A stretch of 64,000 bases of DNA from Cristatella mucedo (taxonomy: Eukaryota > Bryozoa > Phylactolaemata > Cristatellidae). The stretch spans positions 9,420,001 through 9,484,000 of the forward strand of contig WPIO01000001.1 in the NCBI GenBank assembly GCA_009760855.2. Reading direction: 5' to 3'. The notes under the pieces are model-generated. The model did no database searches, was not told the DNA's origin, and worked only from the letters and a program-made list of their open reading frames with translations. Shown here in pieces: positions 21,884-33,058 of this stretch. Each line of letters begins with the position of its first letter. Position 1 is the first letter of the stretch. The position numbers and the translations under genes are program-made.

Positions 21884-23385
21884 CAGGGGCGTAGTGAGAC
21901 CTTTCGGCGCTAGGAGACAAAGCTACCGATGGCGCCCCTCCCTTTGTCAAAAAGCTGCAAGCTAGCTCCACCACCGAATAAATGCAAAAAACACACACTA
22001 GCAGGCATATCGAGTCGAGAAAGTTTTATCAGCTGTAGTAAAGGTAGACGGTAGCTATCACAGCTTTAACTTAGACGAATCTTTCTGGCCTTGAGAACGC
22101 GGTAAACATTCCTTAACATTCCTCAGCGTTTCTTTCTCTGCGCTTAACAAGGCCCCAGTAGGAAAGTCTATCTTGCCCCATTCATGCTCTCAGATAAGAC
22201 AGAATTATCTTCAGCTGGCTAAAGGAACGCTCACAGTGGGCACACGATACAGCTATGGTGAGAAGATGGCAAAGCATTTTACTGTCACGTATTTCGTTGT
22301 ACAGCTCTAATTAATCAACGTCTGAACAAGAGTATCATCCACGATCTAGACATTGCTGGCCGAGTTTGGTCTGTTCAAGTGCCTTTAAAGGCTTCTCTAC
22401 TTCTAACAAGAATCTTAATTTGGCATAGAGATCTGTGAGCCGGAAAAACCTAGCAGTAATTTCTTGTCCGAGATAGTCTATGCTGTCCTTCATTATTTTT
22501 GAAATTACTCCTGCCGTGAGACCGACATTTTTCTATAGTTCTCCAGGAATCTGTGTCACTCAGCGGATTCTTTGTTCAACTGAACCCCACAATTCACATC
22601 TCATTTTGCTATCTAGTAGTGATTCTTGGCACAGGTCTTCTCGGAGTCTCGACAACTCATTCTCAAGTGAGCGGAATCACAAGATGCGTCTTTGAAATTC
22701 GTCTTTGGATCCTGTAGTCTTTTTTCTGAACGCGGCCAATGTTCCTTGAGATGCTGTACGAAAATTGCAACAGAGCAAAAAAAGTAAAGTTTAAAATACA
22801 ATATAGGAGACTGCCAGCTTCACTTCTTTTTCTCAAGTGTTCCACTTGTGTCCTCAGGCAGTTGCTCCAAAAGACTCACTATTCTGTTCAGTCCATAGTT
22901 GATAGCTTGGGGTGAGCCTTTATAGCACACTAGGTAAGGCAGTTGCTTTTCACGACCTTGATCCCGAGGTCACGTGGGTTCGAATCCTGCGGTCCTTTAC
23001 TGCCACTGCAAGCGGTGGTGATAGCCGTAAAGGCTCTTCTGTCACCATGCAAAAGAGGCTGCTAAATCAGCTGGCATTTGTTTACACGGCCTCCACTCTT
23101 GCACTCCACATTGTTGCAGGGTCACAGTTGACAGTGACGGCTAAGACTTTCTTCTGTTCTTCACAATTCAGAGTCGATCTTGAAAAGACTAAGTTGTGCT
23201 CTCTATTGTTCCAAAAAAGGGCAATGACAACAGAATCTTGGCTTGCAGCATGAACTCCTGACAGGTTCAAGTTTACAAAAATTGCTTTCTCATTTTTAGG
23301 CAGTATTCTCTTTTGGCAATCTGACAAGTGGCTAGACATGACTGCTGCGTTGTCGTAGCACAGCAGGCAGTTGAGTAAGCCTAGT
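21884..23385 (-). mobile_element. hAT (ZMYM1-like) transposase fossil
   Basis: On the minus strand from about 23385 the reading contains CYDNAAVMS, KRILPKNEKAIFVN, SGVHAASQDSVV and FSRSTLNCE. These correspond to the RNase-H-like region of hAT transposases of the ZMYM1-like group. After an inserted SINE1, the reading resumes and ends with the hAT dimerisation block near 22180-22260 (HLLTIAVSCAHCERSFSQLK, then YLRA, QDRLS). A terminal-inverted-repeat-like CAGGGGCGTAG is at 21884-21894. The opposite end was not found. Frameshifts and stops make it a pseudogene. Confidence 0.75.
22913..23074 (+). mobile_element. SINE1 inserted in the hAT fossil
   Basis: A-box side CACACTAGGTAAGG, exact B-box GGTTCGAATCC near 22978, central CTGCAAGCGGTGGTGATAGCC, and 3' end GGCTGCTAAATCAGCTGG. 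It interrupts the transposase reading, so it arrived after the hAT element. A target-site duplication could not be made out. Confidence 0.85.
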
Positions 23386-23667
23386 TTGTGTGATCTAATA
23401 GTGCGTCGGTGCCAAGCTACTGCACGCTGGCTTGACCTTGGCGCGGGCTGGGCTCGCCCTCGGCGCGACGCAGCACGCATGTGGCCGGCAGGATGGAGTG
23501 AGCGGACGGGGATGGCAGTTGGAACACGGACTGAGAGGAGAATGATCGTGTGCCAGTTTCGCTGCGACCACAAGCCGAATGCACGGTGGTTATAGCCCCC
23601 TCTGCGTTTCCTTGTCATCACATGTGCGCAGCGATAGCATCAAGCTACAGCTCGGTCTAAACATGCA

Positions 23668-23758
23668 ATATTTATAATAATAATAATAATAATAATCATC
23701 ATCACTTGATATAGCGTCCTCAGAGAACTCAATCTCTTTCTAGGCACTTTACATTTGC
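23668..23758 (-). mobile_element. LINE-B 3' end with (ATT)n tail
   Basis: The minus strand has GTAAAGTGCCTAGAAAGAGA, TTGAGTTCTCTGAGG and then an (ATT)n tail. Confidence 0.7.
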
Positions 23759-23879
23759 AAACACGCTTCAACTAGCTCAGACGGCAATAGTCAAGTCCAC
23801 TGAAACAAGGACTTGCTTGAAATCAAGATTGGTATTCTCACATGAATGTTTAAGAATATTTGCATAATCCATTTTTCTT

Positions 23880-24265
23880 TTGGTGCTCCCTTGGCGGCCG
23901 GGGACTTCTGTCCCACCCCGCTGCCCACCCCGTGCTACGCCTCCGGCAGCCCGGCCTACTCTGCGCGCTAGGAGCTGCTTCCGGTCTTCGGTTCGGCGGC
24001 GCCTCTCGTTCAGCTCAAGCGCTCTCTTAGCCCGAGCAGTCGCCGACTCGTCGCGTCACGCTTTCTTCGCAGTAAGCTTTCAGCGCCCCTGCGGCGGCGG
24101 TGGCGCCCCAGAGAGTGGCCGCGCACGGCGGCTGCTGGGGCGCCGCCGGAGAGCGGATTCGACCTCTGCACTTCGAAAATCCCGGCTATCACGACACCTC
24201 CGAATTCATCACCAACCGTCGAATCCGCTGTGCGGTACGGTCTACAGGGGACATTTGAGCCAAGT
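23880..24265 (+). other. GC-rich island, possible exon
   Basis: A sharply bounded CpG-rich block of about 390 bp in AT-rich surroundings. It is open in all three plus frames and ends at CCAA|GTAAGT (donor at 24264). A short upstream acceptor CTACAG lies at about 24246. One frame reads SKIPAITTPPNSSPTVESA. It could be an exon of the gene starting at 17568 or an unrelated GC-rich insert. There is no homology I can name. Confidence 0.2.
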
Positions 24266-24339
24266 AAGTCGCGGGGCGGCCGCTGCTGCAGCCGGAAACG
24301 TCCGGAACTCGCAGCGAGATCATATAGGTGCAGGGTCAT

Positions 24340-24600
24340 GCTACTACAACAAATCTAAAAACGATTCATTTTTATAGCACCCTAAGAGGACTTTCTTACG
24401 CAACGACAACAACTCTCCTGCTGCCGACTATGGCACATACTTTCCAGCCGTCCTGAACCGCTACTTGTATGCTACTCATTCCTTCAACTGCTCTCATGAC
24501 TCAGCTATACTTCTCACTTTCTCTTTGTTGCGTGAGATGAACTCTGTTGGCTCCCAAATGCGTAGCGAAAGCCACTCAGGTCAAGAGTTCACTAAACAAA
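24340..24600 (+). mobile_element. LINE-A 3' fragment
   Basis: The plus strand reads like the C-terminal end of LINE-A (DYGTYFPAVLNRY, YATHSFNCSHDSA, TFSLLREMNSVGSQMRSES), ending at ACAAAACTCTCCGAATAATG. It is eroded and very short. Confidence 0.65.
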
Positions 24601-24740
24601 ACTCTCCGAATAATGTAATGTAATGTATCTCCGTCTGTAACTCCACAAAGCCACAAAGACTATGTGGGTGTTACGAAGGAGAGTTTTGTAACATCCACAT
24701 AGTCTTTGTGTCTTCTTGGAGTTACAGACGGAGATACATA
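24601..24740. mobile_element. inverted pair of LINE-A 3' ends
   Basis: (TAATG)n, then 24623-24674 and 24688-24739 are reverse complements (48 of 52 positions) around a 13-nt loop. Each arm is the LINE-A 3' terminal segment that also occurs at 26545, 37265 and 49190. Two opposite-facing 3' ends therefore form a potential long hairpin. Confidence 0.85.
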
Positions 24741-24761
24741 CATACGTACGTATTACGTACG

Positions 24762-24922
24762 TGGCTCACTAGGTAAGGTGGTTGCTTTTCACGACGTCGT
24801 CCCTGAGGTCGTGGGTTCGAATCCTGCGATGAACGATCCTTTGTCGCCACTGCAAGCGGTGGTGATGGTCGCAAAGGCTCTTCCGTCGGTATACAAAAAG
24901 AGGCTCTGGAATCAGCTAGTAT
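24762..24922 (+). mobile_element. SINE1 copy
   Basis: GTGGCTCACTAGGTAAGG (A box side), exact B-box GGTTCGAATCC, central TGCAAGCGGTGGTGATGG, 3' end AATCAGCTAGTATTTATTT. This is one of the best preserved copies. It is preceded by a TACGTACG simple repeat. Confidence 0.88.
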
Positions 24923-25002
24923 TTATTTATTTATTTTATTTACGGACGTTCGTAGGTACGTATATACATACATAGATCTCTATTCAGGTGATTCACATAA
25001 AA

Positions 25003-25172
25003 AATACTAGCTGATTTAACAGCCTCTTTTTCATAGCGGCAGAAAAGCGTTAACGGCTATCGCCACCGCTTGCAGCGGCAATAAGGGATCGCCCACCGCA
25101 GGATTTGAACCCGCGACCTCGAGACCGAGGACATGAAGAGCAACCGCCTTACCTAGCGTGCCAGCACGACCC
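25003..25172 (-). mobile_element. SINE1 copy, inverted relative to the one 80 bp upstream
   Basis: On the minus strand the copy runs from an A-box side near 25160 through GGATTTGAACC (complement of the B box) to the AAATCAGCTAGTATTTTT end at 25003. Confidence 0.88.
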
Positions 25173-25189
25173 ACTGAAAATGCCGCAGG

Positions 25190-25290
25190 GCTAGAACCCA
25201 CGACCCCTCCGCCATCGAATGCATTCACACTTGAGCTCGGTCATTATTGGCGAGCACCATAACCCCAGGGCCAAACCAGGGGAGGCTAGC
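25190..25290 (-). mobile_element. tRNA-like fragment, possible SINE piece
   Basis: The minus strand shows TGGGGTTATGGTGCTCGCC and, 3' of it, GGTCGTGGGTTCTAGCCCTG. These resemble A- and B-box segments of SINE2-like elements. It is truncated. Confidence 0.35.
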
Positions 25291-26109
25291 TAGAGGCTGA
25301 AGAAAAGATGGCCGTACAGCCGGTTCGACATTGCCACCAGAGTGAGCTCTAATCGTGCGCGAAGCCGTCAGCGAAAGAGCTCGCTCTCGAGTTCGCTCGC
25401 GACCAGCGCTCGAGCGGCTTCGTCCTTGGCCTCGGTGAAGTGAAGGCGAAGGTCAAAGTGAAGGCGAAGGTCGAAGGCTGATTCAGAAGCCCCATTTCCT
25501 TTGCTGCCTCACCGCCTTGGCGGCTGTCGCCGCTCTGGCGTCCAAAGGTCAAAGGCCAAAGTAAAAAACTCGGCGCCCTACATTCCCATGCACGCCTTTT
25601 CGCGGAGCCAAACACGACGCACATGTGCAGAATTTACTAGCCGCCCTCGGCCGCGTCACAGCGGCGCTGGCGACGCCGCTTTCATGCGCGCAGTCATTCT
25701 GGCCCTGGCTGTTCGTCAGTCGGGCCGCCGCCGATAGCTGACCCCAGTTAGCTGACGTCCTTCATTGCATATCTCGAGTCGCGCTTCTCCTACGCTGCTC
25801 TCTCCTGCCTGGGCGGTGGAGTCGGAGCCTCGCCTCGGTCGCTCACCAAGTCACTGTGTCGTCCAGATGCAGGCAAGAGCTGCCAGCCAGCGCAAGTGGT
25901 TCGACGCACGTTGGTGGCTTTGAACAGTCTAGTTAACAGCCGCAGGGGGCTACACTTGACTAGCTCCAGCCAAGGAGTGCAACTCACAGTTCGACCGCTA
26001 GAGCACAACGGAGCTGCACGGCTCGAAGTCTGTAGTGCAACAGCACTGCCTGGCACGAAGCCTAAAGCACAACGGCCTCGTCGTTACATGACATTAACAG
26101 GTTATGCCG
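25291..26109. other. unassigned
   Basis: Includes a moderately GC-rich block at 25360-25740. No gene recognised. Confidence 0.3.
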
Positions 26110-26230
26110 CCGAACCGCAGATTATTATTATAAGGATAACAATAATAATAAAACATCTGTATTATTATTACTGTAGGTGCCTCAGAGAACTTAGTATCTG
26201 TCTAGGCACTTTCCATACGCTGCAAAGGAA
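26110..26230 (-). mobile_element. LINE-B 3' end with (TAA)n-type tails
   Basis: The minus strand has a GTGCCTAGACAGATACTAAG-like tail followed by two A/T trinucleotide stretches. Confidence 0.55.
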
Positions 26231-26524
26231 GTATGATCGAGTGGTTAGTGATAGACATAACCGTTAAGGAAAATACGAATGAATATTATATGAATGTAAG
26301 TTTGAATGAAATAACCGTTTGGTAGTCGTTGTAATTCAAGCAGAGCGAATACGGTCTCGGGTAGTCGCACCCTGGCAGACAAGCGTAGGCAGCAGACGTT
26401 TCGGTTGCAAAGCTGGAGTTGTCGGTCCAGTCGATCGAACCAGCCTGCTGGGCGCTGCTGAGAGCTGCGTCGCTTGCGAAGTCGATCGCGGGGAGCCCGG
26501 GTCGGGGCGGGCCTCTCTTAATAA
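26231..26524. other. unassigned
   Basis: No feature recognised. Confidence 0.3.
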
Positions 26525-28404
26525 TGATAATAATGTAATGTAATGTAATGTATCTCCGTCAGTAACTCCACAAAGTCATAAAGACCATGTGGGCGTTACG
26601 CAGGAGAGTTTTGTATAGCGCACTCACAGCCTAAGCGACTTTCGGTACGCATTCGGTAGCCAACAGACTTCGTCTCACGCAACAAAGAGAAAGTGGGAAG
26701 CATAGCAGAGTCAGGAGAGCAGTTGAGGTCGTGAGTAGCATAGAAGTAGCAGCTCAGGACCGCTGAAAAGGATGTGCCACAGTCGGCAGTTGGAGAGTAG
26801 TTATCGTTGCGCAAGAATTGTGGAAGCGAGTTCCACAGTCTAGGACCTGCAGAGCTAAAGCTTCTGTCGCCAACTGTCTTTGAGCGGAGGAATGGGACAA
26901 CTAATTTATTGTCCACACAGGACCTGAGGGCGCGAACAGGCTGAAATTAGTGCAGCAGTTCAGCTAGGTACGAGGGAGCCAAGCCGTGGCGGGCCTTGTG
27001 GGTCAGCGTAAGAACTTTGCTCTGTATCCTTTGCTCAACCGGCAACCATCCCAGCTCTTTCAGCAATGGAGACACGTGCTCAAACCGCTGGGACTTGAAT
27101 ACCAGCCTTGCAGCCATATTCAAAGTCCGCTGTAGTGGCATAATAGCTTTCTCTGGCAGCCCAGCCAAAAGGGAATTACAATAATCAAGCCGAGACAGAA
27201 CTAAAGAGCTAGTTAAATTTTTTACAAGCCACTGTGGGAGACAGCTTCTAATCTTGGGTAGGGATCGGATGTGATGGCTAACTGTAGAGGCAGTCTTCTG
27301 AATGAAGCTTTTGAAATTGAGGCAGCTGTCGAACACGACACCTAGATTATGAGCACGTGGTGAAGGTCGCACAATAGAATCGCCTATTAGAACAGCAAAG
27401 CCTTTTAATCCAGCCACACGCTTAGGGTGTCCTATGAGAAGCAGTTCGGTTTTATCGTCATTTAATTTCAGGAAGTTTTCCGACATCCAGGATCGAATAT
27501 CGGCAAGGCAAGCATTCAGTTTCTCAGTTGCTGCAGCAGATTCCGACGGTTTAAATGACAAATACAACTGAGTATCGTCAGCATAGAAGTGATATCCTAT
27601 TCCATGGGCCTTAATCACTTTTCCCAGAGGTTGCGTATAAATGGAGAACAGCAAGGGACCAAGTACAGACCCTTGAGGGACTCCACAGGTGACCCTTCTC
27701 ATGTCTGAGACCTGACCCCCACACGACACGGATTGAACACGATCAGACAAGTATGATTTAAACCACGCCAGTGCTTCGTCTGCCAGACCGATCCTTGTTC
27801 TCAGTCGTTCAAGCAGAACTTCGTGATCAATGGTGTCGAAGGCAGCAGACAGATCTAGCAGAGCTAGGGCAGTGACATTCCCGTCGTCGTTTCCACGTAG
27901 AATGTAATTGTTAACACGGAGGAGAGCAGTTTAGGTAGAGTGCTGCCTCTTGAAACCTGATTGAAATGTTTCTGACATTCCATTATTTTCAATATGTTCA
28001 ACTAGCTGCTTAGCAACAATTTTTTCAAGAATCTTTGATAAGAATGGAAGAAGGGAAACTGGACGATAGTTTGCTAGGACCTCTGTGTCTAATCCAGGCT
28101 TTTTAAGAATAGGTCTAACGATTGCCGATTTGAAGGACTTGGGGACGATCCCTTTTCCCAAAGAAGCATTAAAAATCTTGGTTATGGCAGGGCTAAGTTG
28201 GTCTGCAAGTGAAGACCACAGAGATGAAGGTATAGGGTCTTCTGGAGACAAGCTCATTTTGCTAGACCTTATTAAGGCAGCCACATCACAGGCAGAAACA
28301 TCAGAGAATCTTTTAAGAAAGGTCACAGGTTGAGGAACGGCGATTGCTTTGGTCGGAGGGGGCTTAATGGAGGCACGAATGTGCACAATTTTTTCAGTAA
28401 ATAC
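26525..28404 (-). mobile_element. LINE-A copy, nearly intact RT ORF
   Basis: A CR1/L2-type reverse transcriptase on the minus strand. From 28386 to 26596 a single frame of 597 codons is broken by only two TAA codons (27931-27933 and 26947-26949). Motifs in order are IVRPILKKPGLD..NYRPVSLLP, LDLSAAFDTIDHEVLLERL, GVPQGSVLGPLL, the catalytic FYADDTQLYL near 27570-27590, NFLKLNDDKTELLLIG and the C-terminal SFSSAGPRLWNSLP. The 3' end carries a (TGTAA)n-type tail at 26535-26550. The 5' end is truncated at the junction with a LINE-B tail at 28405, and no endonuclease domain is present. It is the youngest-looking LINE in the window but 5'-truncated. Confidence 0.9.
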
Positions 28405-29580
28405 ATTTGATCAAGCACCCTAAGAAAACTCAATCTCTTTCTAGGCGCTTTACATTTGCTGCAAAGGGAAACGCGATTGAATGGCGAGTGATATCATGCT
28501 CAATAAACGTGCACAGGATCAGCATGCAAGTATAGTTAGCGGCAGTATGCACAGTGTCAGCACGCATAAGCACATAAAAGACAAATCACAGTGACTCATT
28601 AAATGCTATGATAAATAGGTGCGTTTTTAGTTTCTTTTTAAATGTGGTCAATTCAGGAGATGTCGTGACGCAAGTCGGGAATGATTTCCAGACTTTGGGA
28701 GCATACAAACTATAGGCGCGGTCTCCAAAGGATGTGAGGTATGTACGAGGTATAGGTAAAGTGTTAGATTCCGAAGAGCATGTGGCACGATGCTTAGCTT
28801 GGTGGGGAGTAGATCTGATGAGTAGGCTGGAGCCAAAAAATGAAGGAACCTGAAAGTGAGTGAGAAAACCTTGAAGTCGACGCGTTGCTTGACTGGAAGC
28901 CAGTGCATGTCGGCGAAAAGTTGTGAGATGTGGCAACTGTGACGCCCACGACAGATAAGCCTAGCTGCAGAGTATTGCACCAGCTGTAAGCGCCTGAGTG
29001 CACAGGCCGGTAGGCCAGCAAGCAGTGAGTTACAGAAGTTAGGACAGGATGGGATAAATGCATAGGCCAATTTAGATTTGGTATCCCTGCCTAAACAAGC
29101 CCGAATTATAGCGATGTTATGTTGCTGACAGTAGGCAGACTTGACTGTGGAGCAGATGTGGTCGTCTAATAAAAAGTCACTTTGAAACATGACATCCAGA
29201 TTTCGTGCAAATTCAACAAGAGATATGCTGGCAAAGCCGATTTTGAGCTTTAGCGTTTCCAATTTCTGAATCACACCTGGTTTGCCCATAACTAGTAAGC
29301 TGGTTTCATCATCATTCAGTTTGAGAAAATTTGCTGCCGTCCATGTGCAAAATTCGTCAATACATGCAGCAAGGGAGTTGAGAGAATTCGACGAAACTGG
29401 AGGGCTGAGAGGGATCAAAGCAAAAGTACAACTGAGTGTCATCTGCATAAAGTGAAAGCCTAGACTGTACTTGGCAATCGCATCGGCAAGAGGGAGAGTG
29501 TAAACCATGAAAAGAACAGGGCCAATCATGGAACCCTGAGGTACACCGTATTTCAGAGGTTCCCGGATGATCTTCGCCCA
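28405..29580 (-). mobile_element. LINE-B copy, RT C-terminal half
   Basis: The minus-strand frame from 29529 reads MIGPVLFMVYTLPLADAI, a mutated FYADDTQLYF box (HFMQMTLSCTF, shifted), NFLKLNDDETSLLVMGK, VKSAYCQQHNIAIIRA, LAGLPACALRRLQLVQ, MHWLPVKQRVDFKVFSL and YAPKVWKSFP. It ends in the LINE-B terminal hairpin at 28405-28460. It is 5'-truncated and frameshifted. Confidence 0.88.
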
Positions 29581-30189
29581 TTCACATCAATACTCTTGAG
29601 TCTCCCGCCGAGATAGGACCCGAACGGGCCTCGCTTCTCTCGTTCGCGACCCGCGGGACTTTCGAGAAATAGGTGGTAAGCTCGTCGGCGCTGCAGGCTC
29701 TTCCGACGACCGAGGGCTTTTCTGGGTTCAGGCTGAGGCGTAGACTACGGAGAGGCCAGCCGGCGTGCCACCCAGGTGGCCATTAATCGTCGACGCAGCC
29801 GCCTCGAGCTGCCGGCGGCACGAGACAGAGGCGAGCCTCGTGCGTCATTCGGAGATTATTTCGCTTTAACGACAGGTAGCTAACCCCCCTCGCCTCTTCC
29901 AGGAGGCATTCCCTGTCCCGAGGGATTACTCGCCTGGCATCCTGCGCCCAGCAGTAGCGGGGCCGCTCGCTAGGGCCGGCTCGCCCTGCTGGAAGCGCAA
30001 GGTCGTCATAGACTCGTCGAAAGACTGTGGCCAGGTTTCGCCCCTTCGCGAGAGCTGACGACCTAGGTGGCAGCAGCAGCAGCACGTTGCCGCTCTCCTT
30101 GTCGGTCGGTCGGTCGGTCCATGGGACGGCTATTCTGACAATATTTCGATCTTTTTCTCGGGCGTCCCCCCTTAAGGCTAGTCGACTTG
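29581..30189. other. GC-rich unassigned block
   Basis: CpG-rich with open frames on both strands but no recognised motif. (CGGT)n is near 30105-30118. Confidence 0.3.
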
Positions 30190-30345
30190 ACAGTCGCATT
30201 TATATAGCGGCAGACGAGCCTCAATGGCTACTACCACCCCCACCGCCCTCAGCGGGCAATAGAGGATCGCTCACTGCAGCAGGACTCGGAATGCACGACC
30301 CCGGTCATGAAGATCGAGCACTTTGTCCATTGGCTAAGACCCAGG
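30190..30345 (-). mobile_element. degenerate SINE1 copy
   Basis: The minus strand retains the SINE1 central block in the form GGCGGTGGGGGTGGTAGTAGCC and a degraded B-box/A-box side near 30290-30335. Confidence 0.55.
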
Positions 30346-31275
30346 GGCTCTTGCCGAACCAGCCCGGTCGCCCCTCCCCTGTTGCCCTTCCGACGCCGCC
30401 CTGCCTGCGATGGCTTGACGCAGAGAGGGGGTGCGGCTCGAAGAGTCATCACGCTGAATTTTCCTATCTCTGCCGATCGCGACGATGCATCGAGACGAGC
30501 GTCGGCCCACTAGGTGGCGCTCAGACTTTGAACGCGCAACCGAAAAGGGAAACTCTCGTCCGCTTGTTCTTCGTGACTTTGCGGAGTTACGGTGCTGGTG
30601 ACTCGAACGCACTGCGTCACGAATGCACGAACCTTCGTGCTGGCTCCCACGTCGTGCGCATGCCGAGATATATGCCGAGACAGATGCAACCACGTTTCAT
30701 TTATCTTTCTTTCATCATTTGAATAAAAGTAGACAGCAAGCTCCTGCATTTACTCTGCGCTCGCGCTCGTAGACGCTTTCCGCCTTTCGTATATCTTCTT
30801 CCCTTCTTCTTCTTCCCTCTCTCTTTCTTCGTTCCGCCCTCTCTGCCTGCACGTCAAGCTCCTTATCTGCCAGCCAGCTTTCCGTCCATCCTCTACAGAT
30901 TCCTCTCTGTCTTTCTTCACTTGACCTTTCTATGTTTCGCCCATCTCTCTTTTTCACTCTCGCACGTGCAATTCACGAACTATCCATCCTATGCTCGCGT
31001 TCACTTCCCTTGCAATCTCTCTCCGCTATCGCGAGAGAAGTTTTTTGTCGTTTCCCCTTACTCCTAGCATTAAGGTCGGAAGCACTTATGGCAGATGCTA
31101 GTAAGTGCGAAAGAATGTTCTCCAGCCGAGGATCGCTGTATAAATCTCAGCGAAGAATACTTCGGAGTGCTCAGCGGACACGCCCTCGAGATCCGGTTTC
31201 GGGATGGGGCGAGGACGCTTGGTTTTGTAAGGATTGTGGGTGGCGGTACTGCGTAGCTCTCCCACAAAACCGAGG
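30346..31275. other. unassigned
   Basis: A CT/TTC-rich stretch is near 30785-30840. Otherwise nothing recognised. Confidence 0.3.
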
Positions 31276-31323
31276 CTACGTCCGCTACTGACTACGTCCG
31301 CTACTGACTACGTCCGCTACTGA
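31276..31323 (+). repeat. three perfect 16-bp tandem units
   Basis: CTACGTCCGCTACTGA occurs three times without a mismatch. Confidence 0.95.
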
Positions 31324-31690
31324 CGTCGTTCGGTTTAATGGGCCGCTGGTCGGGCTAGTGGACCGTGAATATGTTAATCCTAGCCATTTCCTAGCTATAT
31401 TTTTTTGGCTATACAGGCAGCAATCTCATATTGCACGCCTGTCCAAAGCTGAGAGCCATTTCGTTTCGTAGCGGTTGGCCCCGCCACATGACAGGAAAAG
31501 CTCAGCCCGTTGTCTGACGCCGGTCTGCGCTCGAGATGAGGAGAGAGCTACTGTGGCAGCGGTTTCGACACCATTTCGACACCGCGTACCTTGAAGAAGT
31601 TGGCCAATAGCCCGGATTGAGTGGATGCAAAACTAACTTTGAGTCTTTCGCCAAGGAACCCTATTCGGCCTCGCGAGGCTCTCTCTCTCG

Positions 31691-31743
<53 letters not shown>

Positions 31744-32640
31744 GACGAGTGGAGCCGCCACTGCTGGCATTGGCCTAGACAGCTACCTGCGATCGAAATC
31801 GATCAGTAGATGTGGTCCTGCGTAAAGGGTTTGGACTTGCAGTCGAAATGAAAGGCAATGCACCGCTCCGTGGAGCTCCGTGGCAGGCGGCTCTGCTGTG
31901 AGAGCGCTCAAACGTGCTGCTTTGGAGCTGAGTAGCTGGCGACGGCTCTTCTTGGGAGAGCGCTGAAAGAGAAGCAAAGCGCGGTCTCTTGGTTCTCACA
32001 TCGTACCATTCTTAGATTCAACGATACGTGCACGAAGTCAATAGGATGCTCGTTCAAGCACATAGCCAGGCATCGGCCATCCTCAAGTCCGCGCTTGGCC
32101 TCTGAGGTGCTGGCATGTTCCTGTACATGGCAAGTGCTGGCCATTTCGGAATCAGTTTTAGAGGCTCGATAGCTTGCGAAAGGCTTCTGTCCACCCTCGA
32201 CCATCCGAAACTCATTCCTCATTACGTTCGAAACCACCTGTCGCCCCCAGCTCGCCCCCGTTAGGCCAATGCACGTTTTCAAAAGAAACGATAAATAAAA
32301 CCGGTCACAACGGTAGCTGATTGGCATGCCACAGCTGAGGAATTGAAACTGCATAGGTACAGCGCTTAGGCAGTAACACTTTTTAATTCTCGCATTAGCC
32401 CACTGATGTGGTTGCGACATATTTCTACCCGTTGGAAATTTGCGTATTAGCAACGAACAAGAAACGTTCGTGAGGTTATACTGCAGACTCCGTTATTCCT
32501 ATGCACTAGCCGCTTGCCTTTAACTCAGCATGCTTGAATGACGAAGCTGGGCGATTATCCCACGATTCGCTCAAAGGGAGAAGCACCGGACGAACACCGT
32601 CTCAAGCCGGAAAAGTAGTTTCACTGATTCATTGGCGATC
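31324..32640. other. unassigned, with (CT)n at 31680-31740
   Basis: A CTCTCGCTCTCTCTC microsatellite of about 60 bp. No gene recognised. Confidence 0.35.
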
Positions 32641-33058
32641 AGCAGAGGCACGCCTTACTAAGCATAATCCGGGATTATGTGTCTCGACAACCTACTGGTG
32701 CTTCATAGCAAGCAGGCAGACGATCGTGACGGCACGCAGACATGGTCGGAAAAGTATCGGAGCAGCCGTCTCGACAGACGACTGGCAGATGTGTTTCGCA
32801 GACAAGCCGCTGAGTATTTCGTCACGAGCGAGTGGGAGGCTGTGGATACTCAGGTTTCGATCGCAATCAACAGGTGCGACAGCTGGTAGGCAAGCCAGGA
32901 AAACGTTTTGCAGCGCGCCGGAAGGAGATGCCATTGTTAGGCAGAGAGTGCCTCTGCTTCGATGAACTCGAGGGGGCCTTTGAGCCACAAGACATCCCCC
33001 CCCGGGTGACGATGCGTTTATATGATGAGCCACCGAGGTTGCCGGTGGGCGTCTTATG
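32641..33058 (+). other. unrecognised protein-like segment
   Basis: A frame at 32677-32889 reads MCLDNLLVLHSKQADDRD, then WSEKYRSSRLDRRLADVFRR and FVTSEWEAVDTQV. It then appears to shift into a second frame (32832-33059) reading LEGAFEPQDIPPRVTMRLYD. Charge and hydrophobic periodicity look more like real protein than the random frames around it. I cannot assign a family. A decayed transposable-element ORF and an exon are both possible. Confidence 0.25.

Noticed and set aside
22912-23253. 113-aa plus-strand open frame
   Set aside because: It is made of SINE1 plus antisense hAT transposase and is not a gene.
30027-30722. 231-aa plus-strand open frame
   Set aside because: It runs through a degenerate SINE1 and GC-rich DNA. 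No domain is visible.
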